Shown here piece after piece: positions 26,510 through 34,695 of a stretch of DNA of 64,000 bases. Both the position numbers and the translations under genes were made by a program. Origin of the DNA: Allocoprococcus sp004560705 (lineage in GTDB: Bacteria > Bacillota > Clostridia > Lachnospirales > Lachnospiraceae); contig NZ_JBQHTK010000003.1 in assembly GCF_052065755.1 (NCBI RefSeq), forward strand, positions 1 to 64,000, written 5' to 3'. The notes below the pieces were generated by a model. The model did no database searches. It was not told the origin of the DNA and saw only the letters and a list, made by a program, of their open reading frames with translations. Within the stretch, counting starts at the first letter, position 1. Each line of letters begins with the position of its first letter.

Positions 26510-27586
26510 TTATTTGTACATTTCTTCATAATATTTCTGATAATCGCCGCTGGTCACATTCTTCATCCATTCTTCATTCTCAAAGAACCACTGAATGGTA
26601 CGCCGGATCCCTTCCTCAAACATGGTATCCGGTACCCAGCCAACCTCTTCTTTAATCTTATCCGGAGCGATTGCATATCTTCTGTCATGTCCCTTGCGAT
26701 CCGTAACATAAGTGATCAGATCTTCGCTGACAAGCGCTTTCCTAGGATCGCCGTCAGGCAGCATTTCCTGAAGCGTATCCAGTATAATATGAATAATCTC
26801 TATATTCTGTTTTTCATTATGTCCGCCTATATTGTAAGTCTCAAACAGACGTCCCTTTTCCTGAACCATGTCAATTCCTTTCGCATGATCCTCAACATAG
26901 AGCCAGTCCCGGACATTCTTACCGTCCCCATATACCGGGAGTTTTTTCCCCTGAAGCGCATTGTTGATAATGAGCGGAATCAGCTTCTCCGGAAATTGAT
27001 ATGGTCCGTAATTATTACTGCAGTTGGTAATATTCGCCGGAAATCTGTAAGTATCCATATAGGATTTCACCAGCATATCGGAAGAAGCCTTACTTGCCGA
27101 ATACGGACTGTGCGGATCATACGGTGTAGTCTCATAGAAGTATCCGCCGTCATCGTCCAGCGATCCATATACTTCATCCGTAGAAACATGGAGAAACTTC
27201 TTATCTTCTTTATATACATTATCTCCGATCTCCCATGCCGCCTTTGCCGCATTTAACATAACCAGTGTTCCGAGAACGTTTGTCTTCACAAATATGTCCG
27301 GGTTCTTGATGCTTCTGTCTACATGGCTTTCTGCCGCGAAATGTACCACCCGGTCGATCTCATTTTCTTCAAATATCTGATTGATCGCGTCCGCATCACA
27401 GATGTCTGCCTTGATAAATGTATAATTATCTCTGTTTTCCACATCTTTCAGATTTTCCAGATTTCCTGCGTAGGTCAATTTATCTACGTTTATGATCCGG
27501 ATTTCATTATCATATTTTTTAAACATGTAATGAATATAATTTGAACCGATAAAACCGGCTCCTCCTGTAACTAAATAAGTTCTCAT
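26510..27586 (-). CDS. rfbB: dTDP-glucose 4,6-dehydratase
   Basis: A 358-residue extended SDR. VTGGAGFIGSNYIHYM is the NAD-binding loop, HVSTDEVYGSL and YSASKASSD carry the catalytic Thr/Asp/Glu and YxxxK, and NCSNNYGPYQFPEKLIPL is characteristic of RmlB. It catalyses the second step of dTDP-rhamnose synthesis. It follows the transpeptidase gene by 21 bases, so both are probably on the same message. Confidence 0.95.
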   Translation of the reverse strand: MRTYLVTGGAGFIGSNYIHYMFKKYDNEIRIINVDKLTYAGNLENLKDVENRDNYTFIKADICDADAINQIFEENEIDRVVHFAAESHVDRSIKNPDIFVKTNVLGTLVMLNAAKAAWEIGDNVYKEDKKFLHVSTDEVYGSLDDDGGYFYETTPYDPHSPYSASKASSDMLVKSYMDTYRFPANITNCSNNYGPYQFPEKLIPLIINNALQGKKLPVYGDGKNVRDWLYVEDHAKGIDMVQEKGRLFETYNIGGHNEKQNIEIIHIILDTLQEMLPDGDPRKALVSEDLITYVTDRKGHDRRYAIAPDKIKEEVGWVPDTMFEEGIRRTIQWFFENEEWMKNVTSGDYQKYYEEMYK

Positions 27587-27607
27587 AATGTCCTCCTAAA
27601 TCTTGTT

Positions 27608-29422
27608 TTATACTGTTGGGTCTGTCGGATCCCAGTTCTGTGATAACGGTATTTTCGCATAAACCGGTTTTCCGAGCGGTCCCGGGTTGCTGTTATTGTA
27701 AATAATTACTTTTGTACTTGACGCGCAGTTATCATAAATCCATTTTGCGTCTCCGCTGCGGAGTCTTACGCATCCCTGTGATGCCCATGTTCCGATTTTG
27801 TTGTATTCTTTGGCCCACAGAGTATGGTTATCAAACTTCGTATACGGAGGTGAATGGAAAAGTATATGACCGGTTATTCTGGTACACCATTGTCCCATAG
27901 CTCCGTAAAGCTCGTGCCATCTGTATTTATCGGATGTGTAGAATGTTCCTGTCGGAGTTGCTTTCCCCGGCGAACATGCAAATGCAATGACCGGAATAAT
28001 GTATCCTCGTGTTCCGTCTTTCGCGTAGACCGTCACACAGCTTTTCTGTTTGTTGATACGGATCTCATAGCTGGACTGTTTGCCGACAATACTTCTGACA
28101 TCCTTCTTCAGCTTGCCGTTCACATAATAAAGCTTGTAACCGCCTTCATAGAACCATCCGTTCTTTCCTTCTTTATAGCATTCATCTGTACTACCCGGTG
28201 CCGTAAAATCTTTGGGAACAATCGTAATCTGAATTGCTTCCATCCTCCAACCTAGTTTGGAAGTACCTGCCGCAGCACCATTCGAAGCCCATCCCATCCA
28301 TCCAATATTCTGAACATGGCATCGATAGTAAATATTGAAATACTTTTCAGCCTCACCTGTGAGCTTAATCTTAACAGCTTCTACCCGCTTACTCTGTCCT
28401 TTTGTTCCGGCATATTCGCCTTCCTTTTTCCATTCCTGCCAACCAATATCCTGAATATGCGCACAATACTCAATATCTGCCTTCAGTACCTCATTACTGC
28501 TGTCATCGAGAGTAATCTGAAATCCTTCTACCCGAAGCGCCTCTCCAGTCGTTCCGAGTATATTTCCACCTGTTACTTCTTCTGTATCACCCACATTCTG
28601 CACATGACCTTTGTAAGCTAATTCACTGTCATAATAGTCTCTTATATATCCGCGTTCTGATTCATCAAATCTTTCTCCACCGGCAGATATTTCTATACGT
28701 AAACATTCCATTCTCTTTCCCAGCCCTTCCGTACCAGAAAGTTCATCTGAATGTACTTTTCCAAGCCATCCAAAGTCTGCTACGTGGGACTGATACACGA
28801 CATCATAATGCTCAGCCAATTCCCCAGTCAGACGAATCTGCACCGCTTCGATACGCAAAGATTCTCCGACTGTTCCGGCGATCTCGCCATTCTTTACCCA
28901 ATCCATCCAGCCTTTGCTCTGAACATGTACACGATATTCTACATTTCCCTCATACATAGGATCTTCCATCTGGATCCTGATTGCTTCCATGCGCAAAGAT
29001 TCTCCGACCGTGCCGGCTTCTTCTCCTGCATTCTTCCATTCCTGCCATCCAATCCGCTGTATATGAGCCTGATATGTAAGTACTGGTTTTCCTGTCGCTT
29101 CTTCGTCTTTTCCAGGTTCTTCCGGATTCTCCGGTTCTTCGGTTTCTGTTCCCGGATTTTCCGACTCACCAGGTTCTGTTTCCGGTGTCTCCGGCTCTTC
29201 GGTTTCCCCCGGCTCTTCTCCTTGATTTTCTTCCTCTTCTTTCTTTTCTGCCTCTTCGATCTCCGTCTCATCCGTATTTTCCACAGCATCTAAAACTTCA
29301 TCCGATTCCGCATCCTCAGACATAAGCGCCGGCTGATCGGATGCAGTAACCGATAAACCGCTCGATAAACCAAGGCTGCAACATAATAACAACGCACAGA
29401 TTACTCTCATTTTCTTTTTCAT
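27608..29422 (-). CDS. L,D-transpeptidase with six ChW repeats
   Basis: A 604-residue secreted protein. A signal peptide (about 1-27) is followed by a Glu/Pro-rich, highly acidic spacer to about residue 110, then six tandem clostridial hydrophobic (ChW) repeats, each with a GW core and ending E(A/G)xxI. The last 150 residues are a YkuD L,D-transpeptidase domain: His at 519 and 523 (GHILFHS) and the catalytic Cys at 551 in SQGCVRL. The enzyme would make 3-3 crosslinks in peptidoglycan or attach proteins to it; the ChW repeats likely bind cell-wall polymers. In the fourth repeat the central Trp is replaced (GDTEEV). Its place within a sugar-nucleotide operon suggests coupling of wall remodelling to glycopolymer attachment. 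Confidence 0.9.
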   Translation of the reverse strand: MKKKMRVICALLLCCSLGLSSGLSVTASDQPALMSEDAESDEVLDAVENTDETEIEEAEKKEEEENQGEEPGETEEPETPETEPGESENPGTETEEPENPEEPGKDEEATGKPVLTYQAHIQRIGWQEWKNAGEEAGTVGESLRMEAIRIQMEDPMYEGNVEYRVHVQSKGWMDWVKNGEIAGTVGESLRIEAVQIRLTGELAEHYDVVYQSHVADFGWLGKVHSDELSGTEGLGKRMECLRIEISAGGERFDESERGYIRDYYDSELAYKGHVQNVGDTEEVTGGNILGTTGEALRVEGFQITLDDSSNEVLKADIEYCAHIQDIGWQEWKKEGEYAGTKGQSKRVEAVKIKLTGEAEKYFNIYYRCHVQNIGWMGWASNGAAAGTSKLGWRMEAIQITIVPKDFTAPGSTDECYKEGKNGWFYEGGYKLYYVNGKLKKDVRSIVGKQSSYEIRINKQKSCVTVYAKDGTRGYIIPVIAFACSPGKATPTGTFYTSDKYRWHELYGAMGQWCTRITGHILFHSPPYTKFDNHTLWAKEYNKIGTWASQGCVRLRSGDAKWIYDNCASSTKVIIYNNSNPGPLGKPVYAKIPLSQNWDPTDPTV

Positions 29423-30325
29423 TTAATATTCTCCTTTATCAATCAGATCTCGAATCGCTGCAACTACTCCTTCTTTGTCTTCTTTATAAGTCACTCCGAA
29501 CCATTTATCCTTCGATTCTAAAACTTTAACCTGTACCTTTCCCTGTTTTAAAAGTGCTCCGATAATCGTCGGGAGCAAATATTCCGATTTTAGATCTTCC
29601 TCATTAAGCTGACTAAGGAACTCACTAAATCCTTTTTCGAGGATTTCAAAAAATCCCGGCTGTAGTCCCCACATATTCATAGAAACCGGAGATTCAATAT
29701 CGATTTCTTCTTCTTTTTTGTCCAGCTTCACTGCTGCACCTTTATCTGTCTTTATGATATTATGTGTCTCAACAATTTCTCTAAGCATCCGCTTTTCATC
29801 CACTTTGCAAACACCTCGAGTAACTCCCCCGTTTTCGCTGAGCGTATTCTTAAGAATAAAGCCCACCATGCTGATGTTCATGACATCACTGTCTTCTTTA
29901 TCGCTTGTAAGTTCCTTATAAGCTTCACGGTATGCTTCTTTTCCATAATAATCATCCGCATTAATAACCAGAAACGGTTCATGAACCACATCCCTACAAC
30001 ACAAAATTGCCTGTCCGGTTCCCCAAGGTTTTTTTCTTTCTCTAAAAACCTCCCGGTATTGTTCCGGAATATCGTCCAATTCCTGAAACGCATATTCCAC
30101 CTGAACCTTTTCTTCGATCCGATTTCCTATTACCTCTTTAAAATCCTTTTCCAGATCCTTCCTTATTACAAATACGACTTTATCAAATCCTGCGTCCATT
30201 GCATCGGCTATCGAATAATCCATTATAATCTCGCCATTTGGTCCAACCGGCTCTAACTGCTTGATTCCACCACCAAATCTGCTGCCAATCCCAGCTGCCA
30301 TAATAACCAATGTCGCTTTATTCAT
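29423..30325 (-). CDS. Sugar-phosphate nucleotidyltransferase family protein
   Basis: A 300-residue protein with the nucleotidyltransferase signature VIMAAGIGSRFGGGIKQLEP and a metal-binding VINADDYYG near residue 125. GGVTRG and MNMWGLQPG are further conserved segments. It belongs to a clostridial family of GlmU/RfbA-like enzymes whose substrate is not known. Its stop abuts the start of the transpeptidase gene and a strong promoter lies upstream (30417-30445), so it heads the operon that runs through rfbBACD. Confidence 0.75.
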   Translation of the reverse strand: MNKATLVIMAAGIGSRFGGGIKQLEPVGPNGEIIMDYSIADAMDAGFDKVVFVIRKDLEKDFKEVIGNRIEEKVQVEYAFQELDDIPEQYREVFRERKKPWGTGQAILCCRDVVHEPFLVINADDYYGKEAYREAYKELTSDKEDSDVMNISMVGFILKNTLSENGGVTRGVCKVDEKRMLREIVETHNIIKTDKGAAVKLDKKEEEIDIESPVSMNMWGLQPGFFEILEKGFSEFLSQLNEEDLKSEYLLPTIIGALLKQGKVQVKVLESKDKWFGVTYKEDKEGVVAAIRDLIDKGEY

Positions 30326-30416
30326 CCTATTTCCTCCTGCACAGTATCTCCTTTTTTCAAAACAACAACTGTTTCCGCTGTTTTTTAACCATTTACAGCA
30401 CCTTCCAATTAAGCAA

Positions 30417-30445
30417 ATTATACCATAATCTACTACTCTTTACAA
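30417..30445 (-). promoter_or_regulatory. Promoter of the nucleotidyltransferase-transpeptidase-rfb operon
   Basis: TTGTAA (30440-30445) and TATAAT (30417-30422) on the minus strand, with 17 bases between. The expected start is near 30410, leaving a leader of about 85 bases before the AGGAGG and ATG of the nucleotidyltransferase. Confidence 0.75.
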
Positions 30446-30472
30446 CATATTGTGTCTTATGTCAGGAGAACA

Positions 30473-31582
30473 CTAAAGCTCGTTTCTCACGCACTGAAGT
30501 GCTTCAGCAACCACATTATGCATATCAAAATACTTATACATACCTAATCTTCCTCCGAAAATAACATTCTTTTCTTTGGAAGCAAGTTCTTTATATTTAG
30601 AATAAAGCATATTATTCTTTTCGTCATTCATCGGATAATAAGGCTCATCACCCTTTTCCCATGTAGCCGGATACTCACGTGTGACGATCGTTTTCGGATT
30701 ATGTGTTCCATTCTGGCATCCAAATTCAAAATGCTTGTGTTCGATAATTCTTGTAAATGGAATTTCATATTCTGTATAATTAACGACAGCATTTCCCTGA
30801 TAATTCTCTACATCCAGTTCTTCTGTTTCAAAGCGAAGGCTGCGATATTCGAGCTCACCATAGCAATAGTCAAAGTATTCATCAATCATTCCGGTAAAAA
30901 CAATCTTATCAGCCTGCTTCTGCAGTTCTTCTTTATTTGCAAAAAAATCTGTTTCCAGCCTTACTTCAATACCGTCAAGCATCTTTTCGACAATCTGTGT
31001 ATATCCGCCAATCGGAATTCCCTGATATTTATCATTGAAATAATTATTGTCATATACAAATCTTACCGGAAGACGTTTGATAATAAATGCAGGAAGCTCT
31101 GTTGCGCGTCTCCCCCACTGTTTTTCTGTGTAACCTTTTACCAGCTTCTCATAAATATCTCGTCCTACAAGTGAGATTGCCTGTTCTTCCAGATTGTGTG
31201 GTTCCGTTATTCCTGCTTCTTTGATCTGTTCTTCTATTTTCTGCTTAGCTTCTTGTGGTGTAGTAACGCCCCACATCTTACTGAAGGTATTCATATTAAA
31301 CGGCATGTTGTACAATTCATCTTTGTACTTTGCAATCGGAGAATTTGTGTAGCGATTGAATTCCGCAAACTGCTGGATGTAATCCCATACTTCTTTATTA
31401 CTGGTATGGAAAATATGAGCACCGTATTCATGCACCTGAATTCCATCTACTTCTTTTGTATAAATATTCCCTGCCACATGTTCCCTCTTATCAATAACAA
31501 GGACCTTTTTACCTGCCTTCTTTGCCTCATGTGCAAATACTGCGCCAAATAAACCTGCACCAACAACTAAATAATCATACAT
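30473..31582 (-). CDS. glf: UDP-galactopyranose mutase
   Basis: A 369-residue flavoenzyme that interconverts UDP-galactopyranose and UDP-galactofuranose. YLVVGAGLFGAVFAHEAKK is the FAD-binding loop; HEYGAHIFHTSNKEVWDYI and KGYTEKQWGR are conserved substrate and flavin regions, and the C-terminus has GGRLGMYKYFDMH. The length is standard. It means that the surface polymer very probably contains galactofuranose. It has its own promoter and is upstream of, and same-strand with, the rfb operon. Confidence 0.95.
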   Translation of the reverse strand: MYDYLVVGAGLFGAVFAHEAKKAGKKVLVIDKREHVAGNIYTKEVDGIQVHEYGAHIFHTSNKEVWDYIQQFAEFNRYTNSPIAKYKDELYNMPFNMNTFSKMWGVTTPQEAKQKIEEQIKEAGITEPHNLEEQAISLVGRDIYEKLVKGYTEKQWGRRATELPAFIIKRLPVRFVYDNNYFNDKYQGIPIGGYTQIVEKMLDGIEVRLETDFFANKEELQKQADKIVFTGMIDEYFDYCYGELEYRSLRFETEELDVENYQGNAVVNYTEYEIPFTRIIEHKHFEFGCQNGTHNPKTIVTREYPATWEKGDEPYYPMNDEKNNMLYSKYKELASKEKNVIFGGRLGMYKYFDMHNVVAEALQCVRNEL

Positions 31583-31850
31583 GATTTTGACCTCTCTTTC
31601 GTAATCAGAACTGATTCTTATTTAAGTCTATTATACCAAATTTCACATTGTTTTTATATGCTTAAAAATGCACATATATTTTTATTATAATCTTTATTAT
31701 TTTACATTACAAGACAAATATCTACTGTTTACTATTACTTTTTTCTTATCCTCTGTCAATCAGACCTAGTACAGGTGAACGAATCGACGCACTTGCTGAA
31801 TATTGCAAAAAAATCTTTCATAAATCTGTTCTTGTAGCATCATCACTAAA
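31583..31850. other. Intergenic region upstream of glf
   Basis: AT-rich sequence containing the glf promoter in its left part. The rest shows no gene; a short plus-strand frame around 31760-31860 (with TGERIDALAEYCKKIFHK) looks protein-like but lacks a start and runs into a terminator hairpin. Confidence 0.4.
31630..31638 (-). promoter_or_regulatory. Extended -10 promoter of glf
   Basis: TGGTATAAT on the minus strand is an extended -10 element (TG, one base, then TATAAT). No good -35 hexamer is seen at 17 bases. The start would lie about 35-40 bases before the glf ATG. Confidence 0.5.
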
Positions 31851-31895
31851 AGAATCCCGGGAGAAAGCTTTCATTGTACTTTCTTCCGGGATTCT
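31846..31895 (-). terminator. Terminator of the cda-HPr-Spo0A-C operon
   Basis: A 17-bp stem (31851-31867 pairing with 31879-31895, one G-U-type mismatch), followed on the minus strand by TTTT. It lies 4 bases beyond the Spo0A-C gene stop. The hairpin has few A on the other side, so it is mainly a minus-strand terminator. Confidence 0.8.
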
Positions 31896-31898
31896 CAT

Positions 31899-32249
31899 TT
31901 ATTCTTCTGAAACGTTTTCCTTATTCTCTCTCAGATATAGGACTATTCCTTCAATCAGTTGTGTATTTGTAGGACGATTTTTCTCCTTCATTTGGGGGAA
32001 ATACGTAGAAAGCCACTCCGGATTTACATTCTTCCAGCACCGTTCTATCATGCTTCGAATATCAGACTCTACCATCCACACAGACACCTGATGCTGCCCG
32101 GCTATCACCGGATAAACATCTTTTGTAATATGTTCCAGATTCCCCTCTTTTTCTACCCCCATGAGAACAGCCTCTACCAGGTATTTGTATCCGGTATATT
32201 TCGGAAGCATACCGAGATTATGAAGTACTTTGCATACTGCAAGCTCCAT
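31899..32249 (-). CDS. Stand-alone Spo0A C-terminal DNA-binding domain protein
   Basis: A 116-residue protein covering only the Spo0A effector domain. In Spo0A this domain binds 0A boxes; here GYKYLVEAVLMGV, ITKDVYPVIAGQHQVSVWMV and ESDIRSMIERCW follow the Spo0A pattern (GYQYLREAI..., VTKELYPSIA..., VERAIRHAIEVAW), including the recognition helix. RPTNTQLIEGI matches the end of the family domain. No receiver domain is present, so activation cannot be by the usual aspartate phosphorylation. Its ATG overlaps the HPr stop (TAATG) and it is the last gene of the cda operon. The targets are unknown. Confidence 0.85.
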   Translation of the reverse strand: MELAVCKVLHNLGMLPKYTGYKYLVEAVLMGVEKEGNLEHITKDVYPVIAGQHQVSVWMVESDIRSMIERCWKNVNPEWLSTYFPQMKEKNRPTNTQLIEGIVLYLRENKENVSEE

Positions 32250-32512
32250 TATTCTCCCAACCCACTTTCCACAATCTCTATCATCGTCTTAAGCGCATCT
32301 TTCTCGTCTTCTCCGTCACATAAGATTTCAATCTCATCGCCTTTTTTAATGCATGCTCCGAGAACACTCAGTACACTTTTCGCATTACCTTCTGAATTAT
32401 TATGGCGAAACGTAATCTTACACGCAAATTCCAGAGCGGTCTGACAAAACAGTCCTGCCGGCCGCAAATGCAAACCTGTGGGATTTGTAATAACCACTTT
32501 TTTGCTAACCAT
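32249..32512 (-). CDS. HPr-family phosphocarrier
   Basis: An 87-residue HPr protein. From the ATG at 32512 the active-site His is residue 15 (TGLHLRPAG) and the regulatory Ser is residue 46 (NAKSVLSVLG), exactly the classical numbering, and a GGAGG site stands 5 bases before. That supports this start over one 15 bases upstream. HPr passes phosphate from enzyme I to sugar transporters at His15, and HPr kinase phosphorylates Ser46 for catabolite control. No other PTS gene is close, so this may be a second, regulatory HPr and not the main one. The start overlaps the end of cdaR by 8 bases. Confidence 0.88.
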   Translation of the reverse strand: MVSKKVVITNPTGLHLRPAGLFCQTALEFACKITFRHNNSEGNAKSVLSVLGACIKKGDEIEILCDGEDEKDALKTMIEIVESGLGE

Positions 32513-33782
32513 CATTTCCTCCGTCATTCTTTTCTAATGTAATCTGAACCACAACATCCTGAACCAGTTCTATTCCTTCCGGAAGTGTCACCTGAACCGG
32601 TACCGTATATGTTCCTGCTTCCTTTATATCTACCAGATTGATAGACACACTTCCCTGTTCTAAAGTAAAGTCATCAAGGCTCTCTGAATCTTCAGCCGTG
32701 ATCACAATTTCGATGCTTCCTTCTGATTCATATTTCACCGAATAATTTTTCGGCGCATTCAGAAGTGAAATTGATCCAACCGGATATTCCAACGTTCGCG
32801 TGCCTATTTGTGTAACAGATATTTTCACAAGAACAGATATTCCCGCACTCTCATCCTTCGCTTTCGCCCATTCAGGAAGATAATCCGTAATATCAACTGT
32901 CTTCTCTACAGACTTAGTCAGGCCATCCACCGCCAGCACCTCTGCCGGAATTTCAATCTCCGTCAAGGTTTTCAGTTGCTGCTCTGTTCCAACAATATCA
33001 ACATTCTCCGGCTGGACAGAAACACCTTCTAATACATATCCAACTGCCGGAGCAATGCCAGATTCATCGAATTTAACCGGAACCGTCTTTGTATGAAGCA
33101 CCTTTACTTTTACACTCAGTCCTTCCTCTCCAAGGTTTGTCTCTACCAAAGTTGAATCTATTACAATACCTGCCGCATTATAGAGAACCAGATCCGCTTC
33201 CTTTACCTCATCTCTCGAAATACCCGATGTATTCACCTGAGCAATGACTTTAGCAATCGAATTCACAACTGATTCCGGTCCACTGATCTTCACTTGCTGC
33301 GGATCTGCCTCAAGACTGCCGATTTGGTATCCGTCTCTCGGATCTCCGGATGATTTCGGTATAATCGGGAATGTTTTGGAAGTTGCAAGTTCGATTGAAA
33401 TCACCAGATTCGGCTCACTTGTCGAAGCTTCCACAAACTGTCCCTGATAGGCAGGGATCATAACCTCATACGGTATCAATGCTCGTGTCTCTGTATTCAG
33501 CTTTTTAACATCTGCTGTAACTTTAATATCACTTGCTTTGATTTCTTTCAGAACATCCTTTCTTGCGCGAACAGTAACATTTACCTTCTTATACTCCTCT
33601 GCTACCTGATAAGTATTCCCCTGATTAGTAATAAGTTCCGTATGAAGCAACGTTACCGGAACTCCTACATACGTCTTTGATGTAATAGGTCTCTCATTAT
33701 TCATAACGATAACCCAGAGCAGAATGGAGAAGGCAACCGCCAGCACTTTAAGTCCCAGATTTTTAGTCAGCGTCTTTTTCAT
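32505..33782 (-). CDS. cdaR: CdaR, YbbR-domain regulator of the diadenylate cyclase
   Basis: A 425-residue protein with one N-terminal membrane segment (about 11-28, LKVLAVAFSILLWVIVMN) followed by a string of YbbR domains outside the membrane (three or four; repeats around VPVTLL, VPVKFDESG, YPVGSISLL). CdaR proteins bind the membrane part of CdaA and change c-di-AMP synthesis. The gene overlaps cdaA by 20 bases, the normal tight pairing. Confidence 0.9.
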   Translation of the reverse strand: MKKTLTKNLGLKVLAVAFSILLWVIVMNNERPITSKTYVGVPVTLLHTELITNQGNTYQVAEEYKKVNVTVRARKDVLKEIKASDIKVTADVKKLNTETRALIPYEVMIPAYQGQFVEASTSEPNLVISIELATSKTFPIIPKSSGDPRDGYQIGSLEADPQQVKISGPESVVNSIAKVIAQVNTSGISRDEVKEADLVLYNAAGIVIDSTLVETNLGEEGLSVKVKVLHTKTVPVKFDESGIAPAVGYVLEGVSVQPENVDIVGTEQQLKTLTEIEIPAEVLAVDGLTKSVEKTVDITDYLPEWAKAKDESAGISVLVKISVTQIGTRTLEYPVGSISLLNAPKNYSVKYESEGSIEIVITAEDSESLDDFTLEQGSVSINLVDIKEAGTYTVPVQVTLPEGIELVQDVVVQITLEKNDGGNDG

Positions 33783-34650
33783 GCTTTCTCCATCCTTTCC
33801 ATATTTTCTTTACTTTCCCCGTCTCCGTATGTTTGCTTCGAATGACTTCCAGTCTTTCTTTCAAATATTCCGGTGTTACATTGCGAACCAATTGTCCCCC
33901 CAAAGCAACCGAAACATAACCCGTCTCTTCCGAAACAGAAATTACAAGCGCATCGCTTACTTCACTCATACCGATTGCCGCTCTGTGACGAGTACCGAGA
34001 TCTTTGCTAATCCCCATATTGTCCGAAAGCGGAAGATAGCAGGTTGCTGATACAATTCTGTCTCCACGCACAATCACTGCTCCATCATGAAGCGGCGTAT
34101 TGTGTTCAAAAATATTGATCAGAACCTGACGAGATATCAAACAGTCCAATTCAATCCCTGTCCTCTCGTATTCTGTCAGTTTTGTAGCCTGTTCCACAAC
34201 GATCAATGCCCCCGTCTTCACTGCACCCATATCAAAAGATGCCTTTACGATCTCATCGATCGTCCGTTCACTAAAACGTACGCTTTCACGTCCCTTCTTA
34301 TCGAACGGAACCATAGACGCCAGAAACTGCTTCTCACCCAGCCGTTCCAGGGCACGTCTGAGTTCCGGCTGGAAAATAATAACGACCGCCGTTGCCATCA
34401 CCGGAAGAAGTGTGTCTGCAATCCATAAAATCACATACATCCGGAAAATTGCAGCCACAAGAATGAAACCGACAAGTACCATGATACCTTTCAGCAGCAT
34501 CCACGCTTTCGTATTTTTAATCCAGAGAATAATCTGATAAATCAAAAACGCTATAATAATAATTTCAATAATATCTACAAACCGTATCTCCGGAAAATAG
34601 AAACCTTCCGGAAGATTACTTCCAAAGAAACGTGCAACAGCCTCTCTCAC
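33763..34650 (-). CDS. cdaA: Diadenylate cyclase CdaA
   Basis: A 295-residue membrane enzyme that condenses two ATP molecules to cyclic di-AMP. Three membrane helices fill the first 95 residues. The cyclase (DAC) domain shows the two catalytic motifs: LHDGAVIVRGDRI (DGA) and LGTRHRAAIGMSE (RHR). FQPELRRALERLG marks the start of the domain. In many Firmicutes glmM follows cdaR; here HPr and a Spo0A-C protein follow instead. Confidence 0.95.
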   Translation of the reverse strand: MREAVARFFGSNLPEGFYFPEIRFVDIIEIIIIAFLIYQIILWIKNTKAWMLLKGIMVLVGFILVAAIFRMYVILWIADTLLPVMATAVVIIFQPELRRALERLGEKQFLASMVPFDKKGRESVRFSERTIDEIVKASFDMGAVKTGALIVVEQATKLTEYERTGIELDCLISRQVLINIFEHNTPLHDGAVIVRGDRIVSATCYLPLSDNMGISKDLGTRHRAAIGMSEVSDALVISVSEETGYVSVALGGQLVRNVTPEYLKERLEVIRSKHTETGKVKKIWKGWRKHEKDAD

Positions 34651-34695
34651 TCCTGTACCTCCTTTCCCATATAGTATGCCAACTTATTATCCAAA

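Noticed and set aside
31760..31860. Protein-like plus-strand segment (TGERIDALAEYCKKIFHK)
   Set aside because: No start codon, short, and it runs into the terminator hairpin. Could be a gene fragment, but nothing supports an identity.
32513..32527. Longer N-terminus for HPr
   Set aside because: The extra codons contain the GGAGG ribosome site for the inner ATG, and only the inner start puts the active His at 15 and Ser at 46.
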